DNA of 64,000 nt from JBBRHQ01 sp963840235 (lineage in GTDB: Bacteria; Actinomycetota; Thermoleophilia; Solirubrobacterales; 70-9), in assembly GCA_963840235.1 (NCBI GenBank), contig CAWIYC010000002.1:248001-312000 (forward strand), given 5' to 3'. The notes under the pieces were generated by a model. The model saw only the letters and a list, made by a program, of their open reading frames with translations. It was not told where the DNA came from and did no database searches. Of the stretch, positions 53,718 through 61,808 are shown one piece after another (the first letter of the stretch is position 1; every line of letters starts with the position of its first letter). Both the position numbers and the translations under genes were made by a program.

Positions 53718-54433
53718 GGCGACTCCACCTCCGGCGAGGCGAAGCGGAACCCGACGCCTCGCACGGTCTCTATGTAGCGGGGACGCGATGGGTCGTCGCC
53801 GAGCTTGCGGCGCAACCAGCCGATGTGGACGTCGAGTGTCTTGGTCGAGCCGAACCAGTTGACGTCCCATACCCGTGACATCAGGTCCCCGCGGGTCACG
53901 ACCTGGCCGGCGTTGCGCGCCAGCTCGGCCAGCAGGTCGAACTCCTTGCGGCTCAGCTGAAGCTCCTCACCGGCGAGTCTGGCGATCCGGGCTCCGGGGT
54001 CCAGCTCGAGCTCGCCGATCGCGATCACCGGCTCCTCGCCCTTCGGCCGGGTGGCGCTGCGACGCAGCACGGCCCGGATCCGGGAGATCACCTCGCGGGC
54101 GCTGAAGGGCTTGACCACATAGTCGTCGGCCCCGAGCTCAAGGCCCACGATCTTGTCCATCTCGGTCCCGCGCGCGGTCAACATCACGATCGGCACGTCG
54201 GAACGGCGCCGCAGCTCACGGCAGACGTCGCGCCCGTCAGCGTCGGGGAGCCCGAGGTCGAGAAGGACGAGGTCGGGTTCGGAGTCCTCGGCCAGTTCCA
54301 GGGCTTCGGCGCCCGTGGTCGTCACCACCGGCTCGAAGCCCGCCCTGCGCAGGGCGTCGGCGAACGGCTGCGATATGGACTCCTCGTCCTCGACGAAGAG
54401 GATCCGCCCGTTGCTTGCGGCCGGAGCGTCCAT
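53714..54433 (-). CDS. OmpR/PhoB-family response regulator
   Basis: 239 residues. Receiver domain with acidic pair DEE (16-18), phospho-acceptor Asp59 in LVLLDLGLPDADG and Lys in YVVKPFSAREV; winged-helix domain with LSRKEFDLLAELARNAG and ETVRGVGFRFA. First gene of its operon, followed by the kinase. Box b lies 50 bases upstream of its start, so autoregulation is possible. Confidence 0.94.
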   Translation of the reverse strand: MDAPAASNGRILFVEDEESISQPFADALRRAGFEPVVTTTGAEALELAEDSEPDLVLLDLGLPDADGRDVCRELRRRSDVPIVMLTARGTEMDKIVGLELGADDYVVKPFSAREVISRIRAVLRRSATRPKGEEPVIAIGELELDPGARIARLAGEELQLSRKEFDLLAELARNAGQVVTRGDLMSRVWDVNWFGSTKTLDVHIGWLRRKLGDDPSRPRYIETVRGVGFRFASPEVESP

Positions 54434-54439
54434 GCGGCC

Positions 54440-54445
54440 ACTGTA
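54440..54445 (-). promoter_or_regulatory. -10 hexamer TACAGT for the response regulator
   Basis: Minus-strand TACAGT, six bases, ATG 54433: leaderless spacing. Confidence 0.5.
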
Positions 54446-54482
54446 GCGGCGGCCGAAGCGGGTTCAGGTCCCCGCACGAGGT

Positions 54483-54500
54483 TTTGCCGAGCCTTTACCG
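54483..54500 (+). promoter_or_regulatory. Direct-repeat box b (TTTGCCG-N4-TTTACCG)
   Basis: The best copy: two repeats differing at one base, starts 11 bases apart. Sits between the divergent response regulator gene and the His/Gly-rich protein gene, so it could control both. Confidence 0.6.
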
Positions 54501-54568
54501 GGCCCTTGGCCACGCTTGGCTGCCGCCCCCGCAGGATGCCCGTTGCAATCGGCGATCAGGAGGAACAG

Positions 54569-55345
54569 GTGCAGAAAATGAAGAGAAGAATCGCGACCAG
54601 CGCGACTTTGGTTGGACTCGGAGGACTGGCCGGGGTGGCCATGAGCTCGGGTGCCCCGGGCGGCGATGCCGCCAACTCCCAGGCGGTCAAGCCTGACGTT
54701 CGTACCAAGGTGATCCGTCGCACGACGCGGATGACGCGGCACGTCAAGCCGCACTATCCCGGCGGCTCCGCCTGGGGTGCGGCGGCCGGAGCCGCGGCCG
54801 AATACGGCAGCGCCACCACAGGGTCTTCTTCCACCGGCTCGTCCGAATCGGGCACCGGTTCATACTCCTCGCCGGTGACGACCGCCTCGAGCGGCGCCGC
54901 GGCACCTTCCCCGTCGTCAAGCGCGGGGTCCTCCCCGCAGTCGGTCCCGGTCTCGACCCGCACCAGCGGCAGCGGCCATCACGGTTCGGGCGGCAATTCG
55001 GGCGGCAATCACAGCGGCGGCGGCCGCCACGGCGGTGGCCGGCACGGCTCCGCCGGACACGGTAGCGGCCATCACGTCGTGACCTCGCCCAGCGGCGGCG
55101 GCCACAGCGGCGGCGGCCACAGCGGCGGCAACCACAGCGGCGGCGGCCACAGCGGCAGCGGCCATCACGTCGTGACCTCGACCAGCGGCGGCGGCCACAG
55201 CGGTGGCGGCGAGTCCGAGGGCGGAGACCACGAGGGTGGCGGTGAGCACGAGGGCGGCGACCGGCCGAACATTCGTGTTGGCGGCGGTGGCGGAGGCGGC
55301 GCGAGCCACAACGGTGGCGGGCGCAGGGGCGGCGGCAATGACTGA
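54569..55345 (+). CDS. Exported Gly/His/Ser-rich protein
   Basis: 258 residues from GTG 54569, chosen because AGGAGG lies five bases upstream and because the N-terminus then aligns residue for residue with the 50236 protein. Signal-like IATSATLVGLGGLAGVAM; a basic segment with RRTTRMTRHVKPHYPGG; a Ser/Thr/Gly stretch; STRTSG; then about 120 residues of Gly, His and Ser with two copies of GSGHHVVTS. His-rich tails of this kind often bind divalent metals. Function unknown; head of an operon with ApbE and redox proteins. Confidence 0.7.
   Translation: MQKMKRRIATSATLVGLGGLAGVAMSSGAPGGDAANSQAVKPDVRTKVIRRTTRMTRHVKPHYPGGSAWGAAAGAAAEYGSATTGSSSTGSSESGTGSYSSPVTTASSGAAAPSPSSSAGSSPQSVPVSTRTSGSGHHGSGGNSGGNHSGGGRHGGGRHGSAGHGSGHHVVTSPSGGGHSGGGHSGGNHSGGGHSGSGHHVVTSTSGGGHSGGGESEGGDHEGGGEHEGGDRPNIRVGGGGGGGASHNGGGRRGGGND
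55064..55220 (+). repeat. 93-bp imperfect tandem repeat inside the Gly/His-rich gene
   Basis: AGCGGCCATCACGTCGTGAC starts at 55064 and again at 55157, an offset of 93 bp (31 codons). Between them runs a 15-18-bp GGCGGCGGCCACAGC-type array. In-frame, so length can vary without frameshift. Confidence 0.7.
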
Positions 55346-55703
55346 GCCCTCCCCGGTCCCCCCGAGCCCGCCCGTCGAGCGGGGCGCGAAGACGGCGCCT
55401 CGCAGCGGGCGCCCCGGTCCTGGCGTGGTGATCTCCGGAGCGATCGCCCTGTTCGCGGTCACCTTCGGCTTCCTCACCTACCAGCTGCGGTCTGGGCACG
55501 ACCCGGCTCTCGGCGCCCAGGCTCTGGCGAGCCAGGCTCGGCCGGTCCTGGTAAGGCGTGTGATCAAGCACAAGATCATCACCCGGGTGGTGCCGACCCC
55601 GGGAGCGTCCGGCACCACCGTGTCAACGAGCGGGGCGCCGGCGACGACGAGCACGGCCGCCGTGGCCCCGGCCCCGGCTCCCGTGACCACGGGTGCATCA
55701 TGA
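55338..55703 (+). CDS. Small single-pass membrane protein
   Basis: 121 residues, overlapping the previous gene. Pro-rich cytoplasmic N-terminus, one helix (GVVISGAIALFAVTFGFLTYQL), basic segment RPVLVRRVIKHKIITRVV, then a Thr/Ala/Pro tail with PGASGTTVS, which loosely resembles the acceptor site flavinylated by ApbE (usual Asp missing). Overlaps apbE as ATGA. No family recognised. Confidence 0.6.
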   Translation: MTEPSPVPPSPPVERGAKTAPRSGRPGPGVVISGAIALFAVTFGFLTYQLRSGHDPALGAQALASQARPVLVRRVIKHKIITRVVPTPGASGTTVSTSGAPATTSTAAVAPAPAPVTTGAS

Positions 55704-56689
55704 GCGAGCATGACGTCGTCTTCGACGCGATGGGATCGCACGTTCGCTTCCTCATCGGCGACCCTGGCGAGGGACTCGCCCCGGCCCCGGCGGCGGCCGA
55801 GGAGGCGCGGCTGTTTGTGAGCGGGTTCGACCGGGCGCTGTCCAGGTTCCGCGAGGACAGCGAGCTTTGCCGGCTGAACGCGGACCCGCGCCGCACCGTT
55901 CCCGCCTCCGACCTCCTGCGGAAGGCGGTGAAAGCGGGACTTTGGGCCGCCGAGCGCAGCGGGGGCCTGATCGATCCCACCCTGTTGCGGGAGATCGAGA
56001 CCAGCGGCTATCGCGAGTCCCGAGCCGGCGTACCCGGCGCTCCACTCGGCGAGGCGCTCGAGCATGCTCCCGATCGCAGCCCAGCCCATCCCGACCCTGC
56101 CGGGCGCTGGCGCGAGTTCGACGTAGACGACCAGGCACAGACGATCACCCGCCCCCCGGGGGTCCTTTTCGACACCGGCGGAACGGGGAAGGGCCTCGCC
56201 GCCGACATGATCGCCGAACGGCTTCGCGGTTACTCGCGCTTCATCGCCGACTGTGGCGGCGACATCCGCATCGGCGGCGCCGATGCTCTCGTCCATCCCT
56301 ATGAGGTCTTCGTCGAGCACCCCCTGAGCGGCGATCGCGCCCACGTGCTCAGGCTCGGCATCGGCGCGGTTGCGACCTCGGGGCTCAATGTCCGCATCTG
56401 GCGCGGGGAGGACGGGCGCTACGCGCACCACCTCCTCGATCCCTCGACGGGCGAGCCCGCCTGGACCGGGCTGATCGGGGCCACCGCGCTCGCCGACACC
56501 GCGCTCGAGGCCGAGACGCTCTCCAAGGCGGCCCTGCTTTCCGGCCCCGAGGCGGGAAGGCGGTTGCTCGGTGAACGCGGCGGCCTGCTCGTGCACGACA
56601 GCGGACGGGTCGAGCTCGTCGGACCGCTCAGCATCGCGCCGCGGATTCGCTACCCCGAGCCGTCGCCGACCCCGGTGGGAGCACTATGA
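55700..56689 (+). CDS. apbE: FAD:protein FMN transferase
   Basis: 329 residues. ApbE landmarks: LSRFREDSELCRLN, the Gly-rich metal/FAD segment FDTGGTGKGLAAD, DCGGDIRIGG and the C-terminal HHLLDPSTGEP. Uses FAD and Mg2+ to attach FMN covalently to Ser/Thr of an extracytoplasmic acceptor. No lipobox or signal peptide is seen, so the site of action is unclear. No FMN_bind-domain acceptor is in the window. Start coupled to the upstream gene, end coupled to the heme-protein gene. Confidence 0.9.
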   Translation: MSEHDVVFDAMGSHVRFLIGDPGEGLAPAPAAAEEARLFVSGFDRALSRFREDSELCRLNADPRRTVPASDLLRKAVKAGLWAAERSGGLIDPTLLREIETSGYRESRAGVPGAPLGEALEHAPDRSPAHPDPAGRWREFDVDDQAQTITRPPGVLFDTGGTGKGLAADMIAERLRGYSRFIADCGGDIRIGGADALVHPYEVFVEHPLSGDRAHVLRLGIGAVATSGLNVRIWRGEDGRYAHHLLDPSTGEPAWTGLIGATALADTALEAETLSKAALLSGPEAGRRLLGERGGLLVHDSGRVELVGPLSIAPRIRYPEPSPTPVGAL

Positions 56690-57309
56690 CCTCGCTCAGC
56701 ACAACCCTCGCGACCCACGGCTGGTGGCTCGCGGGCAGAGCCTCGGGCCTCGTCGCCCTGGCGCTGGTGACAGCCTCGGTCGGGCTCGGCCTGACGATGG
56801 CCGGCAAGGTGGCGCGCAGGCCAGGCCTCGGCCGCAAGCTGATGGCGGCTCACGAGCACACCGCGCTTGCCGGTCTGATCGCGATCGCCGTCCACGGGAT
56901 CACCCTGCTCGGCGACCCCTGGCTGAAGCCGGGTCTCTCCGGGGTGACCGTGCCGTTCTCGATGGGATACCAGCCACTATTCACCGGACTGGGGATCATC
57001 GGCGGCTACCTCGCCGCCCTGCTCGGGCTCAGCTTCTACGCCCGCCGCCGCATCGGCGCCCGCCTCTGGCGCAAGGCGCACCGGCTGACGATCGTCGTCT
57101 ACGCCCTGGCCGTCGTCCACACCATCGGCGCGGGTACCGACGCATCGACCCCGTGGATGCGCTGGTGGCTACTTGCCACCGCACCGCCGATCGCGGTCCT
57201 GTTCGTGATCCGCTTGGCGGGGGCGAGGAAGGGGGCCCGACAAGGCGCCCGGCAAGGCGCTCGTCCCGCAACGGCAATTCACAGATCACCGATACCCGAG
57301 GAGGCATGA
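56686..57309 (+). CDS. Ferric-reductase-like transmembrane protein
   Basis: 207 residues, about six helices. Paired His in AAHEHTALAG, AVHGITLL, KAHRLTIVVYALAVVHTIG suit two b hemes as in the FRD/MsrQ fold (PF01794). Would carry electrons across the membrane. The C-terminal Arg/Gly/Ala repeat (KGARQGARQGARP) is unusual. Overlaps apbE and the flavoprotein gene. Confidence 0.85.
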   Translation: MTSLSTTLATHGWWLAGRASGLVALALVTASVGLGLTMAGKVARRPGLGRKLMAAHEHTALAGLIAIAVHGITLLGDPWLKPGLSGVTVPFSMGYQPLFTGLGIIGGYLAALLGLSFYARRRIGARLWRKAHRLTIVVYALAVVHTIGAGTDASTPWMRWWLLATAPPIAVLFVIRLAGARKGARQGARQGARPATAIHRSPIPEEA

Positions 57310-58502
57310 TGGAGGACCCTGGTGTGCTCATCGTCGGCGGAGGCCTGGCCGGCCAGCGTTGCGCGGAAACCCTGCGCCGCCGCGGCTACGGTCTTCCGAT
57401 CCGGATCGTTTGCGCAGAGTCCGACGCGCCGTACGATCGACCGCCCCTGTCGAAGGAGGTGCTGGCGGGATCGATGGAATCCGGCGCGCTCGCCTACCGC
57501 GCCCCCGGGTGGTACGAGGAAAACGGGGTCGAGCTTCTCCTCGGGCGCAGCGCCGCAAGCCTCGAGCCGGCGCGCCGGACGGTGACCCTGGCCGACGGCG
57601 CTGAGCTCCGCTACGGAAAGCTGCTGATAGCCACCGGCAGCGGCGCCCGTCGCCTGCCGTTCCTCGAGCGCTTCGACAACGTTCACTACCTGCGAACGCT
57701 CGCGGACGCGAGCCGCCTGCGCTCCGAGCTCGTCCCCGGCGCCCGGATCGGGATCGTCGGCGCAGGCTTCATCGGCCAGGAGGTCGCCGCGACCGCGCAC
57801 CGCGCCGGAGCCGAGGTGACCGTGATCGAGGCGCTCCCGACCCCCCTCGCGGGCATACTCGGCGAGAAGGTCGGAAGCTGGTTCGCCGATTTCCACCGCG
57901 AGCAGGGGGTGGACGTGCGCCTGGAGACCATGCTCGAGGGCGCGCGCGGAAACGGCTCGGTCGAGGAACTGGAGCTGGCCGGGGGCGAGAGAATCGCCCT
58001 CGACTCGGTTGTGGTCGGCATCGGCTCGGCGCCGGCGACGGAATGGCTGCGAGGAACCGGTCTCGACCCTGCCGGGGTGAAGACGGACACCGCCGGGCGC
58101 ACGGATCTCCCCGACGTCTACGCGGCCGGGGACGCGGCCGCGGCCTTCGATCCCCGCACCGGGACCCACTCCCGCGCCGAGCACTGGGACGCCGCCTCCT
58201 GGCAGGGCTCGGCCGTGGCCACCGCGATGCTGGGCGACTATCCGGGAACCCCGCCGATGCCGAGCTTCTGGAGCGATCAGCATGGGGTTCGCATCCACTA
58301 CGTCGGGCACGCGAGCCGTGCCGACGGCGTCCACTTCGAGGGCGACTCCGACCAGCGCGACTTCGTCGCCGTCTTCACCCAGGGCGCCGTTCCGGTCGCC
58401 GGCGTTGCAGTCGGGCGCCCGCGCGCCATCCCGGAGCTTCGCCGCAGAATCGAGCGCGGGCACTTCCCCGCAGCTCACGACGAGAAAGCGAGAGCAGCAT
58501 GA
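57309..58502 (+). CDS. FAD-dependent ferredoxin reductase
   Basis: 397 residues. ATG 57309 is preferred to ATG 57306 because GAGGAGG ends four bases before it. Two dinucleotide sites (VLIVGGGLAGQRCAETL, IGIVGAGFIGQEVA) and the FAD-contact YAAGDAAAAFD; C-terminal reductase domain with RAEHWDAASWQG, as in BenA/P450-type ferredoxin reductases. Moves electrons from NAD(P)H to the adjacent ferredoxin. Confidence 0.9.
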   Translation: MEDPGVLIVGGGLAGQRCAETLRRRGYGLPIRIVCAESDAPYDRPPLSKEVLAGSMESGALAYRAPGWYEENGVELLLGRSAASLEPARRTVTLADGAELRYGKLLIATGSGARRLPFLERFDNVHYLRTLADASRLRSELVPGARIGIVGAGFIGQEVAATAHRAGAEVTVIEALPTPLAGILGEKVGSWFADFHREQGVDVRLETMLEGARGNGSVEELELAGGERIALDSVVVGIGSAPATEWLRGTGLDPAGVKTDTAGRTDLPDVYAAGDAAAAFDPRTGTHSRAEHWDAASWQGSAVATAMLGDYPGTPPMPSFWSDQHGVRIHYVGHASRADGVHFEGDSDQRDFVAVFTQGAVPVAGVAVGRPRAIPELRRRIERGHFPAAHDEKARAA

Positions 58503-58705
58503 GCTATCTGCCAAAGATCGACGCCGGCGCCTGCGCCGCGCACGGAGACTGCGTCGAAATTGCCCCGGATGTGTTCCGCCTCGATGAGGCGGCGGTGGTG
58601 ATCGGAACCGGTCCCGACGAGCTCATCCTCGAGGCCGCCGAAGTCTGTCCGTCGCTGGCGATCACCGTCGTCGACGACGCCACCGGCGAAACGGTCTTCC
58701 CCTAG
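58499..58705 (+). CDS. Ferredoxin, 3Fe-4S / P450 type
   Basis: 68 residues in an ATGA overlap with the reductase. Three Cys only: CAAHGDC (C-x5-C) and EVCPSLAI, the layout of single-cluster ferredoxins that serve P450s; the position of the fourth ligand is not Cys, so a [3Fe-4S] cluster is expected. No P450 gene is in the window, so the acceptor is probably the heme membrane protein or an unlinked enzyme. Confidence 0.9.
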   Translation: MSYLPKIDAGACAAHGDCVEIAPDVFRLDEAAVVIGTGPDELILEAAEVCPSLAITVVDDATGETVFP

Positions 58706-58727
58706 CCGCCGCCGAGGTGACAGGGGC

Positions 58728-59528
58728 CTACTGGCGGATGTCGCGGCGGCGAAGGCCGGCGACGGCGAGAGCCAGGAAGGCAAGAGTGAGGCCAATGAGC
58801 AGGAGCCAGCGCCCGGCGGGGGCGCTGTCAGCGAGTGGGTTGGTGCCGATCGCCTGGTAGTAGGGCGATAGCGGCCGCCAGGGTTCGAGGACGCCGACCG
58901 CCCTTCCCAGGCCGTCGAGGATCCACGAGGCCACCGCCAGGCCGCCGGCGACCGCGGCGGCACGGCCGCGCCCCGGGAAGAGGGCGCCCACCGCCAGGGC
59001 GATCGTCCCGAACAGCAGTGACAACAGCGCCACCGCGACCGTTGCGTCGATCAGGGCGCCGGCGCCGATCTCGAGATCGACGACCAGGCATCCCGCCCAG
59101 GTCGTCAGCAGCAACCCGGCGCTGAGCAGCAGGACCATCGCCGCCAGCCCGCCGAACTGCTGAAGAACCAGCGCGGTCCGGCTCAGTGGCTGGGCGAGGA
59201 GAAGGTCGAGCGCGCCCTTCTCCTCCTCTCCGGCAATCACTTCCGAACCGGCGCCGATAGAGAAGATCAGCAGAACCATCGGCCCCATCAGCGCGAACAC
59301 CTGGCTATTGAGGTAGCCCGTGGGGCTGGTCAGGTCGGTTTCGCCGCCGGCAAACAGCGCCCGCAGCGTGTCAGGAAGCTGCTTGGCGTAGTCGCCGAGG
59401 CCGCTGGTGTCCTCGATCGACGGGTAGAAGGCGATGTTGATCCCGACCAGGGCGGCGATGCCCAGCAGCCACCAGCCGATCGAGCGCCGTCTCTCCCGCA
59501 CCGTCTCGGCAAGCAGCTCAGCCTTCAT
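58728..59528 (-). CDS. ABC-2 type transporter permease
   Basis: 266 residues, six helices. Typical of ABC-2 exporters: GEEEKGALDLLLAQPLSR after helix 2, and a C-terminal YYQAIGTNPL loop. No substrate hint. Start overlaps the ATPase gene by 11 bases. Confidence 0.85.
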   Translation of the reverse strand: MKAELLAETVRERRRSIGWWLLGIAALVGINIAFYPSIEDTSGLGDYAKQLPDTLRALFAGGETDLTSPTGYLNSQVFALMGPMVLLIFSIGAGSEVIAGEEEKGALDLLLAQPLSRTALVLQQFGGLAAMVLLLSAGLLLTTWAGCLVVDLEIGAGALIDATVAVALLSLLFGTIALAVGALFPGRGRAAAVAGGLAVASWILDGLGRAVGVLEPWRPLSPYYQAIGTNPLADSAPAGRWLLLIGLTLAFLALAVAGLRRRDIRQ

Positions 59529-60417
59529 CTTCCCGTCCGTAGTAGGCGAGGAAGATGTCGTCGAGGTCGGGCTCCTCGCTGGTCATCGTCACGACCTCGT
59601 GGGAGGCCAGTGCCTTGATCAGGGGGTCCATGGATCCCTCTACGCGAAGCATGGCCCGGTCGCGGCTGGTCGTCGCCTCCCTGACGCCCTCGACCTCCTC
59701 CAGGCCCCGCTCCGGCGCCTTTCCGGCGAACCGGACCTCGACCCTGCGGATCGCGCGCCGCTTCAGCTCGGAGACGTCTTCGACCGCGATCAGCCGGCCG
59801 TCGCGGATGAACCCGACCCGGTCGGCGACGTGCTCGACCTGATCGAGTGCGTGCGAGGAGAGGAAGACCGTCCGCCCTGTCCCCGCACGCTCGCGGACCA
59901 TCTGCTGCACGTCGTGCTGGCGCAGGGGATCGAGGCCGCTGGTCGGCTCGTCGAGGATCAGCAACTCGGGGTCGTGGTGGAAGGCGGCGATGATTCCGAC
60001 CTTTTGCTTGTTGCCCTTGGAGAGATCGCCGATCCGCCGGTCGAGGTCGAGCCCGAGGCGGGCGGCAACGCTCTCGATCTCGGTCTTGCGGAAAGCGCCG
60101 CGCAGCCTCGCCAGATGGGCGAGGAAATGGCGCGCCGTCGGGCGCTCGGGCAGTCGCAGCTCGCCCGACAGGTACCCGCAACGGCGGCGGATCTCGAGGC
60201 TCTGGTCGCGGCTGTCGAGCCCGAGGACCCGGGCCCTTCCGGCACTTGGCCGGATCAGGTCGAGCAGGAGCCGGATCGTCGTCGTCTTGCCGGCGCCGTT
60301 GGGGCCGAGGAAGCCGAACACCTCGCCCTGCTCCACCCGCAGGTCAACGGCGTCGAGGGCGCGGCTGCGACCGTAGCTCTTGCTCAAACCCTCGGTCTCG
60401 ATTGCCGCCCCGCGCAC
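59518..60417 (-). CDS. ABC transporter ATP-binding protein
   Basis: 299 residues from GTG 60417. Walker A GPNGAGKTTTIRL, Q-loop region CGYLSGELRL, signature LSKGNKQKVGI (LSKGN in place of LSGGQ), Walker B LLILDEPTSGLDP. Pairs with the downstream ABC-2 permease as a drug/lipid-type exporter. The C-terminal 80 residues are a regulatory extension common in this group. Confidence 0.9.
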   Translation of the reverse strand: MRGAAIETEGLSKSYGRSRALDAVDLRVEQGEVFGFLGPNGAGKTTTIRLLLDLIRPSAGRARVLGLDSRDQSLEIRRRCGYLSGELRLPERPTARHFLAHLARLRGAFRKTEIESVAARLGLDLDRRIGDLSKGNKQKVGIIAAFHHDPELLILDEPTSGLDPLRQHDVQQMVRERAGTGRTVFLSSHALDQVEHVADRVGFIRDGRLIAVEDVSELKRRAIRRVEVRFAGKAPERGLEEVEGVREATTSRDRAMLRVEGSMDPLIKALASHEVVTMTSEEPDLDDIFLAYYGREDEG

Positions 60418-60423
60418 CGGCGG

Positions 60424-60429
60424 ATAATC
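60424..60429 (-). promoter_or_regulatory. Possible -10 GATTAT for the ABC ATPase gene
   Basis: Minus-strand GATTAT, six bases, GTG 60417; matches the local leaderless spacing though the first base deviates from TANNNT. Confidence 0.3.
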
Positions 60430-60483
60430 ACCGATTTCCCCCGCGGGCCGCGTCCCGGCGCCGATTGCGGTAGGACCGTCGGG

Positions 60484-61206
60484 GTGGCACCCGATTACCT
60501 CCTCGTTGCGGCGCTCGTCTTCGCCCTCAACCTGCTGCCGGCATTCGGCCCGCCGACCAGCGCCGTGCTGGTCGCGCTGACCCTGAACTTCGACCTGGAG
60601 ACGGTTCCGCTCGTCGCGGTCGCAGCGTTGGCGGCGGCGTCGGGCCGCTTCGTGCTCGCGAATCTCGCTCGCGGGCTGCGGCCGAGGCTCTCGCCGGGCC
60701 GGCGCCAAAGCTTGGCCACGGCCCAGCGCTACCTCGAGCAGAACCGCGGCCGCTCGCTGCTGGGCCTGGCCCTGTTCGCGCTCTCCCCGGTTCCCAGCGG
60801 GCAGCTCTTCGTCGCTGCCGGGCTGATGGAGGTCCGCCTGATCCCCCTCACCGCCGCCTTCTTCGCCGGGCGGCTCGTCTCCTACGCGATCTACGTCACC
60901 GGCGCCTCGGCGATCGCGGCCTCGGTCCCCGACACCTTCCTCGACAGCCTCACCTCGCCGCTGGGAATCGCGGTTCAGCTGACTGCGCTGGCGGGCCTGG
61001 TCCTGTTCCTGCGCATCGACTGGACCAGGGTCCTGGCCGGGAGGGTCGGGCCCACCTCAGACGCCGAGGGCGATGCTGACGCCGAGCATCACGGCCGCAC
61101 CGGCCAGGACCCCGGCCAGGCACCCGGCGGCGTTTCCCCGCCAACCCTGCGGGAGCAGCTCGATCGCGATCAGGGCGAGCATCGCGCCGGCGGCGAAGCC
61201 GAATGA
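60484..61206 (+). CDS. VTT/DedA-like membrane protein
   Basis: 240 residues from GTG 60484. Five to six hydrophobic helices; the segment LFALSPVPSGQLFVAAGLM and GRLVSYAIYV match the SNARE-associated/VTT type without the full DedA signature. The last 50 residues (after about base 61050) are hydrophilic and lie antisense to the ZIP gene for 150 bases, so the natural stop may matter little. Function unknown, perhaps lipid scrambling. Confidence 0.6.
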   Translation: MAPDYLLVAALVFALNLLPAFGPPTSAVLVALTLNFDLETVPLVAVAALAAASGRFVLANLARGLRPRLSPGRRQSLATAQRYLEQNRGRSLLGLALFALSPVPSGQLFVAAGLMEVRLIPLTAAFFAGRLVSYAIYVTGASAIAASVPDTFLDSLTSPLGIAVQLTALAGLVLFLRIDWTRVLAGRVGPTSDAEGDADAEHHGRTGQDPGQAPGGVSPPTLREQLDRDQGEHRAGGEAE

Positions 61207-61797
61207 GAACGGCAGCAGGGCCGAGACCTCACGCACAAGCAGGTAGGCGATCAGCGCCCCGATCGGCTGCGGGACGCTGGTCGCGACCGCAGCCCAGAAC
61301 TGGCGGGTGCGGCTGAACCCCGCCGCCGCCATCGGGATCGCCACACTGGTTCCCTCGGGGACGTTCTGGATTCCGATCGCAAGGATGACGAAGAGCCCGA
61401 GCCCGGCGGTGTCAGAGGCATAGGCGGTGCCGATCGCGAACCCCTCCGGCAGGCTGTGGACGAGGAGGACGACGAAGACCAGGATCGACGTCGTCAGGCC
61501 CTGGCGGCGGGGGCGCACCAGGCGCCGGTCGCGGATCTCGAGCAGGCGTCTGGCTCCGAGCAGGAAGGCGACCCCGGCGGCGATGCCGGCCCCGACCGAG
61601 GTCGCCGAGCCCTCATCGAGGCCGGGCAGGATCAGCCCGGCAATCGAGGCGACCCCCATCACGCCGGCCGCGATCCCGAGCAACAGCGGTTGAAGGGTGG
61701 CAGCCCGCCCTCCGAGGAAGAACACCGGGATCGCGCCGACACCGGTCGCCAGCGCCGTCGCACAGCCTGCGAGCAGCAGGACGATCAGCGGGCTCAC
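61057..61797 (-). CDS. ZIP family metal transporter
   Basis: 246 residues from GTG 61797, eight helices. The paired His/Glu metal motifs HSLPEGFAIG and GIQNVPEGTSVAIPM are present, the second with Asn instead of the first His. Imports Zn, Fe or Mn. Transcribed 11 bases after the Nramp-like gene. Confidence 0.88.
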   Translation of the reverse strand: MSPLIVLLLAGCATALATGVGAIPVFFLGGRAATLQPLLLGIAAGVMGVASIAGLILPGLDEGSATSVGAGIAAGVAFLLGARRLLEIRDRRLVRPRRQGLTTSILVFVVLLVHSLPEGFAIGTAYASDTAGLGLFVILAIGIQNVPEGTSVAIPMAAAGFSRTRQFWAAVATSVPQPIGALIAYLLVREVSALLPFSFGFAAGAMLALIAIELLPQGWRGNAAGCLAGVLAGAAVMLGVSIALGV

Positions 61798-61808
61798 GGC
61801 CGCATCCC

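Noticed and set aside
55000..55250. CRISPR-like array
   Set aside because: Repeats are in-frame Gly/His/Ser codons without unique spacers of constant length, and no cas genes are present.
59434..60483. Long plus-strand frame upstream of the VTT-like gene
   Set aside because: It is the antisense of the ABC ATPase gene; the hydrophobic protein begins at GTG 60484.
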